From positions 48,265 to 71,492 of the forward strand of contig VHZZ01008185.1 of assembly GCA_009801015.1 (NCBI GenBank): DNA of 23,228 bases. The letters run 5' to 3'. The stretch is from Silene noctiflora. Lineage: Eukaryota > Streptophyta > Magnoliopsida > Caryophyllales > Caryophyllaceae. The translations under genes and the position numbers were made by a program. Positions 1 through 11,220 of this stretch are shown one piece after another. The notes beneath the pieces are model-generated. The model saw nothing but the letters and a program-made list of their open reading frames with translations, did not search any database and was not told the DNA's origin. Numbering within the stretch: position 1 is the stretch's first letter; each line of letters starts with the position of its first letter.

Positions 1-742
1 AATTAATTAGGACATAAATACGGAGTATTGTTTAATTGTAAATATAGATAGTCAACATTAACTAATTAGGAAATAAATATTGTCTAGCAGAATATTACTT
101 GGGCGGGAAATTTGAGCGGGAGAATTTAGAGATGTGTTAATCTTTTAGTATATAGGGGAAGTATATAGGGGATGTTATGTGATTATTTTCTATCTGAAAT
201 TTTGTTTGAATAAAATTTTAGTTTGTTCCTGTGCTAGTTACCAATTTTACCATAAAAGATTCGTCGTAATTCATTCATATTTTTCTTTAAAATGATGTAA
301 ATTGTCCATATATTTGCTTGTTGGTTTGTTTCCTTATTCATGTTTCGTGTACGATAAATCCCTAAACTGGTTGTGCTACTTTAGCAATCATATACTTCTC
401 GACATAATTTTCATTATGGGCCATCAGATTGGGTATTTCTGACCCCCTTACCTGCTTTGTGAGAGCTCCTCCAGGCTATATGAGACCAATCAATTATGGA
501 AAACTGAGACTCCATTGTACTGTTGTAATATTATATAAGTGGGTTATGCTCTTTTGTATGACACAATAAGTGGATTCTTCTCATTTTTTTCCAACCAACA
601 TTATTTGAGACATTACTAAATTTATTTTGACAAATTTTTCCACAGTTTGTGGATGTGGATTTGATTATCGTGGGCAAGGATCTCTTGTTTTTAACATCAA
701 GAACTTAATCCTCGGAGTAGGAGAAACTCCTGAAAGAAAAGG
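1..742 (+). promoter_or_regulatory. Upstream region / 5' UTR of the OSCA-like gene, probably with a 5' UTR intron
   Basis: This stretch is AT-rich and non-coding. A pyrimidine-rich run ending in TTCCACAG at 638-645, shortly before the start codon, looks like a 3' splice site, so the last 97 bases before the ATG would be a 5' UTR exon and the sequence before it an intron. The transcription start would then lie within 1-600 or outside the window. No TATA box could be assigned. Two near-identical segments (AATTAGGA[C/A]ATAAATA) start near 5 and 65. Confidence 0.35.
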
Positions 743-3700
743 ATGGCTAGCATTCAAGATATAGCAGTTTCTGCTGGTTTCAATCTATTGAGTGCATTCA
801 TCTTCTTATTGGCATTTGCCCTCTTGAGGATCCAGCCTTTCAACGATAGGGTTTACTTTCCGAAATGGTACCTCAGGGGCTTAAGAAACAGTCCCATGCA
901 CACAGGAGCTTTTGTGGGCAAAATTGTCAACTTGGACTTTAAATCTTATCTGAAATTCTTAAACTGGATGCCGGATGCCTTGAAGATGCCTGAAGCTGAT
1001 CTTATTGAACATGCAGGATTGGACTCGGCAGTTTACTTGCGTATATATATGATAGGGTATCAACTATGCTCCTTTCTTGGATGATATGTCTTCTTATTCT
1101 TCTATCTATTGTTACATATGCTGGCTAATGTCAGTTCATTGTGATCCACTTAAGCATTTAGATTTACTCTTTGTAACATCAGTTATGCACAGTTTTTTCA
1201 TTTTAATTATTTTTTTCATCTAAAGCGTAGAGGTCACTACACAAATGCAAATAGGCCATGTGTGAAAGAAGACATGGGAAGTTAATTCTGATGAGTATGT
1301 ATTATACCAAAACTGAAAGGAACATAAATTAATAATAATTTAAACGAAAGGTTAATGAACAAGCTAATTTATTTAAGGACTCTTTGCTTATATATGGTTG
1401 ACAAATGAGTTTGTTGCTGTTTAGCCTACTACTAAATGATGTAAACTGATAAAGGGATCCTGTTAAACTTTGCTTGCACATGTTAGTATGAATTGCAAAC
1501 CTTCAATAGAGCTAGTAAGAAGCATTTTGTTTAGTGACATGGATATAAATATATGCTTAATGGAAAATATTTAGCTGTGGCAGACCAAGAAGTTTTTGAT
1601 TCCGGTGTGCGGTTTCCCTTTTATTATAGGAATCAAATTTTTTGGCATAAAAAAATGGTTTTTTTGGTGTCCAAGACCCTATTGTTATATCCATATATCC
1701 ACATATGGTTTTTAGGATTACGCATGTTTGAGTTGTAACTTGTTGTCTATCATACCACCACTTGTACTTTGTTTCTGACCTTTCAGTTGCACAATTATGG
1801 TTTTGAGCATCTTCTTCTCATCTAACTCATTTATATGTTTTTCTTGGATATAACGCTATTGGTCTATTTCATTTGTCCGTATATTGTCTATAAGATGACG
1901 TGTCTGGTCTCTGTTATGTTGTTAACTTGAACCAATCTTTCATGTTCACCCTTGGCAGGCTTAAAATCTTTGTTCCAGTCACGTTTCTATCTCTAGCGAT
2001 TTTGGCTCCAGTTAACTATACAAACAACACACTTGAGTCACTCAAAGTTACGTTCAGCAAGATTGATAAATTGTCAATATCAAACATACCACTTGGATCA
2101 TCAAGGTTGGGATCTTATTAATCTTTGACCTGGCTGCTTCTTGATATATACTTATATTTGTACAGTTCCTGGACTGTTTGACATTTACTCGTCATATCCT
2201 ACCAATTATTATGCTAGCCACACCCCAAAGTTATTGTCCCCTTGTGACTTTTGTGATCAATGGATAAACGACTGTTAATTTCTCCAAATATTTGTTGAGA
2301 AAGAGTGTAAAATTGATCATGGTTAACACATAAAAGCAAACCGTTTTCATATTATTGTTGTTAAAAAGTTGTAATCAACTTAAATTTTGGAAAAATATAG
2401 GTCAATGTTAGGGAAGTACTAAAGAAAGACATTTTTTAAGCTGTTGTCCGAGGCGTATTATAAGATACTACTTGAAACATTTTATTGATTCGTCCCCATT
2501 CGAGTTTGCAATTATCATCTTAAGATGTATTCTCATCATCATGTTTGAAATCCTTGATAGTTTTGTAATAAAATCTGGTGACAGAATTATTATCCATGGC
2601 CACTGATCTGCCAGGGAAATGAGTTATTAAGTATAAGTCCCATTAGAAATTCGAAGGACTATTCATAATGTTTAGCCAAGGAAGACGTTTAATCAGAGAT
2701 ATGAACCATGGTTTTGGACTTATTTCAAGTCACGATGGCTTTTACGGGCTTTTAAAGGCGACTATACTCTGTCGACTGTCAAGAGGTGGGGCCTGCTGTG
2801 CTAAGACTGAAGAATTATCTTCTACATGATTTTTGACATCTATTATTTCTCTGCATCAGTTATGACGAGTATATTCGTATATGGGATTGAAGGGGCGTAT
2901 TCCTTGTATTATTGACCATTCCTCAGTGTCTGGATTTTCATGTAATTGACTGCTCTGTTTTGACATTTTCTACACAGCCTTTTTTTACCATAATCATCCT
3001 GCACATTTTCTCTATGTTTTAGGTTTTGGGCTCATTTGGTGATGGAATATGCTTTTACCTTTTGGACATGCTTTATACTGTATAAGGAATATGCAAGGGT
3101 CACAGCAATGCGGCTGCAATTTATTGCATCTGAAAAACGACGCCCAGACCAGTTCTCAGTAAGAATACCTATTTTGATTTTTGACTAGGTTGATTTTTGA
3201 CTAGGTTAATTAACGTTTCAACGAGAAATGTTTCAAGTAGTTATGACTGGAGCATTTGGGAAAGTAGACAAAAAATTTGGCTGGAATCTGGATATCATGT
3301 GTACAAGTTTTGAAGAGTTCTGTTTAGCACCTATCTGAAAATATTACATCATCCCTCCTTTTTTTGTAAAGTCGCTTGGCAATCTAATTTTGGATTGCTT
3401 CTAGTTTTGACGATACTACAATTACATTATACGTTTCTCTACTCTCTACCAAGAGAATGAGTTGTTAAAATATAGTTATTCACAATTACACTCGCTATCT
3501 TATTTTATATTGATGGTTTCATTGATTTATTTTAGGTTCTAGTACGCAATGTTCCTCCGGATGCTGATGAATCAGTTAGTGAGCTTGTCGAGCACTTTTT
3601 TCTGGTCAACCATCCCGATCATTATCTTACTCATCAGGTCAGGCTTCTTTCGTAGGACAATAGCTCAGAGAACACTACTATTTGCATCTCTTTTTAAAAA

Positions 3701-6700
3701 TAATCAAGTGCTTCTCCTATTGTTTAAAATTCGCTATTATCCCGATAATGTTGTAGGATCCTGTATGTTTATATGCTGCATTTATGTACTTCTAGGTTGT
3801 TTACAATGCTAATAAGCTTGCAAAGTTGGTCGAAGAGAAGAAAAAGAAGCAAAATTGGCTTGACTATTACCAACTAAAATATTCTAGAAAGCAAGACATC
3901 AGGCCCACGACAAAGGTAAGTTTAAACTAAACAGTGAAGATTCAACAACTGTTTAATCTAAAATGGAAGGTGATTACTTGAGTATTAATGTCGATTATAT
4001 TCTTGATATTACAGACAGGATGTCTTGGTCTACGTGGAGAAAAAGTTGATGCGATAGATTATTACGCTGCGGAAATTGAGAGACTGACAAAAGATGTCGG
4101 TACCACTTTGTACCATTCTGGTCTATATGTTAACTTTTTTATTTTATAACAATCGGTGAAAGTGGTCCTTTATAAAATATTGCTAGATTGCTGAGGAAAG
4201 AGAGAGACTTGACCGAGATCCAAAGTGTATCATGCCAGCTGCTTTTGTCTCCTTTAAAACACGATGGGGGGCTGCTGTCTGTGCACAGACTCAACAAACC
4301 AGAAATCCAACTATTTGGTTGACTGAATGGGCCCCTGAGCCACGCGATGTGTATTGGCCAAACTTAGCTATTCCATATGTTCATCTCAGCATCCGGAGGC
4401 TGATAACATCAGTTTCATTTTTCTTCCTCACATTTTTCTTCATGATCCCTATTGCCGCTGTCCAGTCACTGGCAAGCATTGATGGAATTGAGAAATCAGC
4501 CCCGTTTCTAAAGCCCGTTGTAGAAATGTAAGTTTAACATTAAGTGCTCTTTGAGGAAAGTACTTGTGTTTCTCATTTAGATCAAGAATTACAGTTTATG
4601 GTGCATGCATCGTACAGGAATCTTTGTTATTTGACTCCTTATTGACCAAGCAAGTGTTCGCTATGTAGGCCTTTTATCAAGTCTGTTTTGCAAGGGTTCC
4701 TGCCTGGACTTGCGTTGAAACTTTTCCTCATCTTCCTGCCAACAATATTGATGATAATGTCCAAATTTGAAGGCTTTGAGGCAATATCAGCTCTTGAAAG
4801 GAGATCAGCTTCAAGATACTATATCTTCAATTTCGTTAATGTTTTTCTTGGCAGTGTTATCGCTGGCTCCGCATTTGAACAACTAAATATATACCTTCAC
4901 TCTTCACTAAACAAGTATGTTCTTCTCGAGACTCTTATCTTGAGACATCTTTGTTTGTGCACTATGCTTTGACGAACATCTGTATTTATAGACCACTTCA
5001 AATGCACTTAAATCACCTTATCAATACATTAAGTGAGCTCGTACTTAATCCACATATCCTTTTTAGTCCGTCCTAAAAATAATTGTACCCTTTCTATATT
5101 TTAGTAAAACAAAAAAGTGAACTTTCGATCCTATCCCTAGTCAAGTGAAACATACTCATTCCATTCCGTTGACACTCCTAACTGGAAGGGAGTATCATCT
5201 CTCCATTTATATTCTCTTAAGTATAAAGGTACTGATAGTATATTAATGGGAGGGAGTAATACAAAGAGTTTGGCATTTCTGTGAGAAGATTTCATGTTCC
5301 TCAAGAAACATTCTAAATTCATAAAATATATTTTTTTGTGGGTGGGGAGGAAATCTTTGTTGTTGACATCCTGTTGGCTTATCATTTTATTTAGTGTTTG
5401 GAGCCTTGTTTTCTACTGAATGAATGATCTTTTTCCCTTGACGTGTGATCTAATTGTACGTGATATAAACAGGATATTCGAGACCATTGGTGTAGCTATT
5501 CCGATGAAAGCAACTTTTTTTATCACCTACATTATGGTGGATGGATGGGCGGGTATCGCTGGGGAGATATTGAGATTGAAACCACTGATTATATACCACT
5601 TGAAGAACTTCTTTTTGGTGAAGACTGAGAAAGACAGGGAGGAGGCAATGGATGCAGGAAGCATAGGGTTTGACACCGGGGAACCTCAGATCCAATTTTA
5701 TGTATTACTCGGTTTAGTTTATGCCGTGGTCACTCCAATTCTGCTGCCCTTTATATTGGTCTTCTTTGCGTTCTCTTTCCTCGTTTACCGACATCAGGTA
5801 AGTCAAATACTTGTTTGAAAGGTTGCTGTTTTTTGCTGAAATGAAACACGCAAGTATTGATTTCAGCTAAGAAAAAAATGACTTCTTTTAGTGATTTAGT
5901 CTTTGATATGAGTTCAGAACATTGTCTTAAAAGTAACGTACACAACGTAACTAGCTATGTATCAATGTTCCAGTTAGTGATCAATTGGTGATCTAACCCT
6001 CTTGTAACTTGAATGATAATAACCTTTAAATTTCAATCAAAGCTGAAAATGCTTGAAGTTTAAAACTTTGAAATAAGGATATAGTTAAGTACTATGGCGT
6101 GACTTGACTAATCTTTGAAATTCAGTCGAAGCTGAAAATGTTTTGCTATAACTGAATTACCCTCTAGTTCAAATGTTCAAGTTTAAACTTGAACGAATCA
6201 ATACAAACATGTTTATTGCAAAATTCTTTTGGGGAAGTAAATTATTTCCATATCACTGCTTGAACAAAACTATGGCAAGACTCCGTGAGGCTTCTCTTTG
6301 TTCTAAGAAAGCATAAGACCTGTACCATAAACAAATAAGGATATAGTTAAGTACGATTAAAGAAGCAGCCTTTTAAATCGTAGTGCACTCCTATCTTAAA
6401 CAATATGGAAATCTATGAACATTATCTTTTTTTATAACTAATAAAACAATAATGAAGTTAAATTATATCTTTAGTCTTCGCCTCTCCGGACAGTTACCAT
6501 AGGCGACTTTATCATTATTTCGTGGAACCTGCATGAAGACCATCACCAGTGCATTTCTGTACGGACTAAGAGAAGTCTGTTCTTATTCTTAGGAAAGAAT
6601 GATAAGTAGAGGGCTTACTCTTGCCACACAATTACACAAATGACTATTTGGGCTTATTTAAGTACAGGGATATTCTGGACGCTTTTTGGCAACACTAGCA

Positions 6701-7561
6701 TATTATTTCTCGTTCTAACTAACTTTTACGCTTATATCTCTTGTATGATTCTCTTAAGTAGAGGGACAAGATCGTGATAAATATAAGTAGCATAGCTTTC
6801 CATTGGTTTTAGTGAACTTGTGTAATGAATGGGGGGCATCTCAAATTAAATTTATCTGTGAATTTGCAGATCATAAACGTGTACAACCAGGAGTACGAAA
6901 GTGCAGCTGCTTTCTGGCCTGATGTCCATGGGCGCATTATTGGTGCAATGGTTTTCTCTCAGTTACTTCTGATGGGATTGATGAGCACCAAGCACGCTGC
7001 CTCGTCTACACCCTTCCTTATTGCTCTTCCAATTCTCACTTTATGGTTTCATAGGTTCTGCAAAGGCCGTTTTGAGCCAGCTTTCAAGACATATCCTCTT
7101 CAGGTTAGCAAGAGAACACAACTTTCTTAGTGTTAGTTGTATGGTTAGACCTAGGTCAACCCGGTCGCTTGCTATGTGGGTTTGTCTGTCCTGGTCAGTT
7201 GAATTTTGTTTGGGTTTTGTCAAATCTACTTGTAAACCATGGCTCATATCTTCTTTTCCATTCCGTTGTGATTAAGAACATCGATTGACACCCTGTTTAA
7301 CCTTTTTGAAACTTTTAGGAAGCTATGATGAAAGATACTCTTGAACGTTCAAGGGATCCAAACTTCAACTTGAAAGGATACCTTCAGACGGCCTATGTCC
7401 ATCCGGTTTTCAAAGACGATGATGAAGATGAAGATGATATGCTCGAAAACAAGTTGGCTACAGAGGCGGTGCTAGTTCCCACTAAACGACAATCGAGAAG
7501 GAACACTCCCGCTCCAAGCAAAATGAGCAGTGGATCCCCACCCAAGCATATCGACATCTGA
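743..7561 (+). CDS. OSCA/CSC1-type osmosensitive, mechanically gated cation channel (11 exons, 762 aa, complete)
   Basis: Exons read from the sequence: 743-1056, 1959-2105, 3023-3158, 3536-3637, 3796-3915, 4015-4095, 4187-4527, 4669-4914, 5473-5797, 6870-7103, 7319-7561. All introns are GT-AG and the joined frame is open for 762 codons, close to the ~770 usual for Arabidopsis CSC1/OSCA1. Family features are all present: an N-terminal membrane segment (about residues 5-30), two more near 106-125 and 155-178, a long cytosolic domain (about 180-365) with RNVPPDADESVSELVEHFFL and IMPAAFVSFKTRWGAAV, then the channel core (DUF221/RSN1_7TM) with FLPGLALKLFLIFLP and MKATFFITYIMVDGWAG. The tail has YVHPVF (708-713), an acidic run (715-722) and VPTKRQSRRNTPAPS (735-749). 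Family members are dimeric plasma-membrane channels passing Ca2+ and other cations on hyperosmotic or membrane tension. It resembles the At4g02900-like subgroup from memory. The start matches the family N-terminus MA-x-x-x-DI. No disabling change is visible; expression is inferred. Confidence 0.96.
5056..5258. mobile_element. Degraded Stowaway-like MITE inside intron 8
   Basis: The right end reads ATGGGAGGGAGTAA, so its complement TTACTCCCTCCCAT resembles the classic Stowaway (Tc1/mariner) terminus. The left end has AGTCCGTCCTAAAAATAATT and TGTACCCTTT, which pair loosely with the complement of the right arm (TAATATACTATCAGTACCTTT). It is about 200 bp long and lies wholly within intron 8 of the channel gene. 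The left terminus is eroded, so the boundaries are approximate and the TA target duplication is only evident on the right. Confidence 0.45.
6071..6354. repeat. 22-bp exact direct repeat in intron 9
   Basis: 6071-6092 and 6333-6354 are identical over 22 bases, beginning AAATAAGGATATAG. Two further related strings containing AAGCTGAAAATG (about 6042 and 6130) lie in or near the interval. No transposon ends were seen at the copies. Confidence 0.75.
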
Positions 7562-8414
7562 AATTCCTTCTTGTGAAGTACCGCGGTAAAGTGAATTAAT
7601 GTGCTAGTTTCCAAGAATCGACGCACCATAGGCAAATTGTGCTCAAGTTATCAATGAGGCATGTTTAGATGTTCTAGTATAGGAAGGAGACAATGAGTGC
7701 AGTTGGTATAGTGATAGTGTGATTTCATGCATATGCTTGTGTTGAACAATTAGGTTCACAGTAATGTAAATCTTTTCGAGAATGAAGGCTTTAGAGAAGA
7801 TGTTCTCTCATGTAAAAATACATGTTAAGAAGCTCTTTACGAAGCAGGATTAGTCTTATTTAGCACCATCTACAAGAAATTTATTGTGATATACCGAGTA
7901 TAAGATTTGTGAGCGATTAAGCTTATCCCGTCTTTCAGACCACTTTGAATGGCATTAGTCGGGATTCCAAAAAGCTTGGTGCCCCAGGGCAGTTCTTAGA
8001 AGGGCTTGGCAAGTGCCCTGGCATGAGAAAAACGAAAATATGTTGATTGGCGCACCATTATGTTCTCGTTCTGACATACCGTTTGCTTAATATAATTTAA
8101 GTAATTATTTTTATACAGACCGAAGGAAAGACAATGGGACACAAGATATAAGACAACTAAATAGAGCGGAGCCTTGTCAACGACATACCATCTACCATCT
8201 ACCGTTTGGTGAAAACCCGTTTAAGACATTTCTATGAATTCAGTTTCTACCCATTTTTGAAAACGAGAGACAACCGGAGTTGCTATCAACAAGTTGTCTC
8301 ATGAGGTCCCAGTTTCTACCCACATTAATTAATTGGTAGAAACTTGTTATCCATCTTAAATGAATGATTGGCCTAGTATATGACTGATTGAGTGGCATAG
8401 ATTGTAGCCATGTT
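7562..8414 (+). other. 3' UTR and downstream flank of the OSCA-like gene
   Basis: There is no ORF of note. The first 250-350 bases after the stop are T/A-rich with several ATG-TAAA-like strings and are the likely 3' UTR. No canonical AATAAA was found, only weak variants such as AATGAA near 7782 and AATACA near 7818, so the poly(A) site is not fixed. A short GC-rich hairpin (GCCCCAGGGCA at about 7981 with TGCCCTGGC at about 8018) lies beyond the probable UTR. Nothing else is recognisable. Confidence 0.4.
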
Positions 8415-8422
8415 ATTTGAAA
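8415..8422. repeat. Left target-site duplication ATTTGAAA of the fold-back MITE
   Basis: Identical to 9131-9138 across the 708-bp inverted-repeat element. Both copies are intact, which suggests a fairly recent insertion. Confidence 0.8.
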
Positions 8423-9130
8423 GGTACTTGCTAAATCCCGCACACCATATTACTCAATCCCGCGCATTTTGCCCCTTTATTCCGAGTATACCCTCCCATT
8501 TCTCACCCCAGTAAGAGAGAAACAAGAGAAAATAAAAACCCCAATCGACGTCGCCCCAATCTCTCGATGCCACCATAACCACTCGACGCCGCCCCAACCC
8601 CTCCATGCACTCCACGCCACAGTCGACCACCATATGTCCATGTCTAACTCGAACCGTACGTGTCTGTTTGGTGTGTTTGAGGATAACAAAAGTACCACGC
8701 AAAGAAACAGAAGGTTGAGGATGATGGAACAAACATGTGCTTCCAATTTTACACTGTCCAATTCACAAAATAGTATGCAAACTACGGATCAATTAAATTT
8801 GAATGTGTAATACAATTAAGAAATGAAGCCTCAAAATGAGTAAAATTAATAGAACTGAGATTCTATTAGAGTATATATTGGGTAGGGTGGTCAACGGTGA
8901 GGCTGGGTATGGTGGTCGACGGCNCAAGGATCGGGCTGGTCAAGGCTGGGGGTAGTCAGGGACGGTGGAGGTGGCAGGGGCCAGGGGGTGTCGGCTGTTT
9001 GGGTTAGGGTTAATTTATTTATCTATTTTCTGTTTTTTTTCTTTTTCTTTTAAAGAGAAGGGTAGTGATGGAAAAAGAGGGAAAATTGCGTGGGATATAG
9101 TAAAATTGAGCGCGGGATTTAGCAATTACG
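8423..9130. mobile_element. 708-bp fold-back MITE, probably Mutator-like, with long terminal inverted repeats
   Basis: The left end GGTACTTGCTAAATCCCGC and the complement of the right end CGTAATTGCTAAATCCCGC match at 17 of 19 positions. Similarity continues inward with gaps for about 90 bp and reappears at an inner pair (GTCGACCACCATA near 8623 and its complement near 8909). It is flanked by an identical 8-bp direct repeat ATTTGAAA at 8415-8422 and 9131-9138, best read as an 8-9 bp target duplication. Each arm holds the motif AATCCCGC twice, about 24 bp apart. There is no transposase. Long arms and an 8-9 bp duplication favour a Mutator-type origin; hAT is the alternative. The centre contains one ambiguous base at 8924. 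Confidence 0.85.
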
Positions 9131-9138
9131 ATTTGAAA
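9131..9138. repeat. Right target-site duplication ATTTGAAA of the fold-back MITE
   Basis: Exact match to 8415-8422. It directly follows the terminal inverted repeat ending AGCAATTACG. Confidence 0.8.
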
Positions 9139-9252
9139 TGACTTCTTTTAATCAAGATTTCTTTTGAAGGATCTAAATAATTTTCCATGAAATCCAAAAT
9201 CGATATGAAATAGTATGTCGTTTTTAAAAATAGCTTCATTTCTCACTTCGCA

Positions 9253-9466
9253 TACACTTCCTCCGTTTCGGTTATTTGTTTGCTTCTTCCATTCTGGAGC
9301 GTCCGAGTCAATCGTTTGTCTTTCTATTATAAGAATATCTTTGATGGACAATTAAATCCTCCACACTCATTTTGGTCCACTTGTCATCTAATAATTATCT
9401 CGCTCCTCTTTCCATTGTCTTTGTGTCAAAACTAAAGGCAAACAAATGACTGAAACGAAGAGAGTA
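9253..9466. mobile_element. Stowaway-like MITE (~212 bp)
   Basis: The left end TACACTTCCTCCGTTTCGG, followed by TTATTTGTTTGC, is matched by the complement of the right end TACTCTCTTCGTTTCAG, followed by TCATTTGTTTGCC. This gives inverted arms of about 30 bp with TA at the outer edges. CTYCCTCCGTTTC termini with TA duplication are typical of plant Stowaway elements. It has no coding capacity. Confidence 0.7.
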
Positions 9467-9529
9467 ATAGTTATGATAACAATGAAAAATGCTTTCCAAA
9501 GTCGTTTCTCAAAACCAACAAAATGGGAA

Positions 9530-10030
9530 TAATTCCATACCATAAAAGCGTCATCGATCTTCAAGGCACAAATCCATGTAATCCCCTAAACATCACAAAT
9601 ATAAGTCCATAGTTGCCAAAATAATTGTATAATGTAAGAATAGGTGACTCACTGTCTCCAAACACTCACCATAGAAAATACAAGTACTTTCCTCCCAAGT
9701 CATCACTTTCCACTTTATTATCCTTCCCTTAGGTTCACCCTTTTCCATAGTATTGCTCATAGAAGTATTTCGCGAGTCCCTTTCAAACCTCGCTAATCCA
9801 AAGCTTATGATCACCTAGACTATATTTCAGTTTGTAGTAGGCGTCGACAAAAGATTTAGCTGTGTACTAGTCTGACTTCTCAAAACAGAAATGACCATCG
9901 TCTTTATCTCTTACAGGTTTGAAGCCATCAATAATCAAAATTAGTTGGTCTACCAACAATAATTCCCAATCATCTTCTCCATTATAGCTGACAAACTCAT
10001 TCGTCTCCTTGTCAAACACCCATGTCAGCC
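9530..10030 (-). pseudogene. Decayed LINE (non-LTR retrotransposon) fragment: end of reverse transcriptase ORF with RVT zinc-binding region
   Basis: The minus strand reads TWEESTCIFYGECLETVSHL in one frame. This matches the zinc-binding tail of plant LINE reverse transcriptases (C-x-x-C-x-x-x-x-ET-x-x-HL-x-x-x-C), with the second cysteine of the first pair and the last cysteine replaced by tyrosine. Shortly after, similarity moves to another frame (GNYGLIFVMF, then RSMTLLWYG), showing a frameshift and a stop. Upstream on the minus strand (about 9830-10030), WELLLVDQLILIIDGFKP and YTAKSFVDAY look like the region just before this domain. Only the 3' end of the ORF survives and no catalytic core is present. 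The family assignment rests on motif memory. Confidence 0.55.
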
Positions 10031-10230
10031 ACTACAACCTTATTTTTATGGACTAACACACTAAAGAGTCATATTAATATTATTTATAATCATATTAAAA
10101 TACCTTAATATTATTTTGGGTTAGAATCCTGATGCTCATGAAAATCATCTACCAACATGTTGGTTAAGGATCCCACATATTTCGTATGCACTTTCCATTA
10201 TATTTATGATGTAGTTTTCGTAAATACCGT

Positions 10231-10728
10231 TTATACTTCATCTGCTTTATCTGTCATATTTCTCATATGCTCAGAATCGCCACATGTGATATGGTGTTCA
10301 TCATTAGAAGTAGACCTAAAATGAGGTTCGTTCTCGTTCCTTTCTTGGGTAGTCTCCAATGAATCACCGCTAGAAAGATCTAGTAAGGGCATATTTTCAT
10401 CGTTGGTAAAGTTTTGATGTTTACCTTGACTATCCACTTCTCTCATTCTAGATTTAGATCTAATAGTACATTTCCCACTCTTTAATGAGATTGAAAAGTT
10501 GAAAGAACTAATTTTAATGATTTTTCCACTATGATCGCCAAAAAACTTGTTTGTGGTGAAACAAGCACGGTAACTTAAGATACCTTGGAGGTCGTAACTA
10601 CCCTCATCCACTTTGTAAATGAGCGAATCCAGGTCATTAATGTGCACATCCCCCTTGTGACGGGAGCCACAAGAGGCGAACATGAGGTTGAAACCATCTC
10701 CCGAAAATGGCTCCACAACAACATCCAA
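10231..10728 (-). CDS. Unrecognised minus-strand ORF (165 codons), partly overlapping an LTR
   Basis: An open frame runs from an ATG at 10728 to a stop at 10231. About the first 30 codons lie in sequence shared with the solo LTR at 18304-19588 (homology starts at 10637), so they are LTR-derived. The rest reads LDSLIYKVDEGSYDLQGIL and later a polar stretch rich in S, E, D and N. I do not recognise a domain, signal peptide or membrane segment. Another short open stretch (DDFHEHQDSN near 10130-10160) lies beyond on the same strand, so this could be the remains of an intron-containing gene or a retrotransposon internal ORF. It may equally be chance. Confidence 0.25.
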   Translation of the reverse strand: MDVVVEPFSGDGFNLMFASCGSRHKGDVHINDLDSLIYKVDEGSYDLQGILSYRACFTTNKFFGDHSGKIIKISSFNFSISLKSGKCTIRSKSRMREVDSQGKHQNFTNDENMPLLDLSSGDSLETTQERNENEPHFRSTSNDEHHITCGDSEHMRNMTDKADEV

Positions 10729-11159
10729 TAACCAAACACAATAATCTCAATCATAAACATAACCACAATAAACCATCACAATACACCTTATACCAATTAT
10801 GCAATCAACTGAGTAAGGAAACTCTACCTTTTCGCAATCCGTTATACCGCAGCCAATCATACAAGTGCACAACGAGTACCACATCGTCACCTACAATAAC
10901 GGTAATCAAATAATACTAATCACAACTAACACAATCAATCTTTACCTCCAACCCAACCCAAATTAGGGTTTGCATCATCTCTAATTAACAACCATAAACC
11001 GATTAAGAAACGCTAGAGACTTACCAACGGAATCGACACGGAAAACAAGATACAAGGACTCATGATCGATCAACCCTTGCTTGGAGATGATGAAGATGAT
11101 TAGAGGATATTTAGGGCGTCGATGAGTTTTGTGAAAATGATTTGGAAACTGATTAACAC

Positions 11160-11176
11160 GTATTATATATTCCTCT
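11160..11176 (-). promoter_or_regulatory. TATA-like box of the truncated LTR
   Basis: The minus strand reads GGAATATATAATACG about 50 bp downstream of the palindrome array. The solo LTR has an equivalent AT core (GATAATATATTACG, 19379-19392) in the same relative position. This is the expected place for the U3 promoter of an LTR. Confidence 0.45.
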
Positions 11177-11220
11177 AATCATTTAAATCAAAACCGCGCG
11201 ATAATAACATACCGGACCGT

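Noticed and set aside
5450-5695. Minus-strand ORF of 81 codons
   Set aside because: It is the antisense shadow of exon 9 of the channel gene.
7975-8030. GC-rich hairpin downstream of the channel gene
   Set aside because: The stem is about 9 bp with a bulge, too short for a microRNA precursor and not a recognised terminator in plants.
8469-8810. Overlapping ORFs on both strands at 8454-8810
   Set aside because: They fall inside the inverted-repeat MITE and reflect its C-rich and G-rich arms.
9001-9014. GGGTTAGGGTTAA, telomere-like
   Set aside because: Less than two units of the plant telomere repeat, inside a MITE arm, so not an interstitial telomere.
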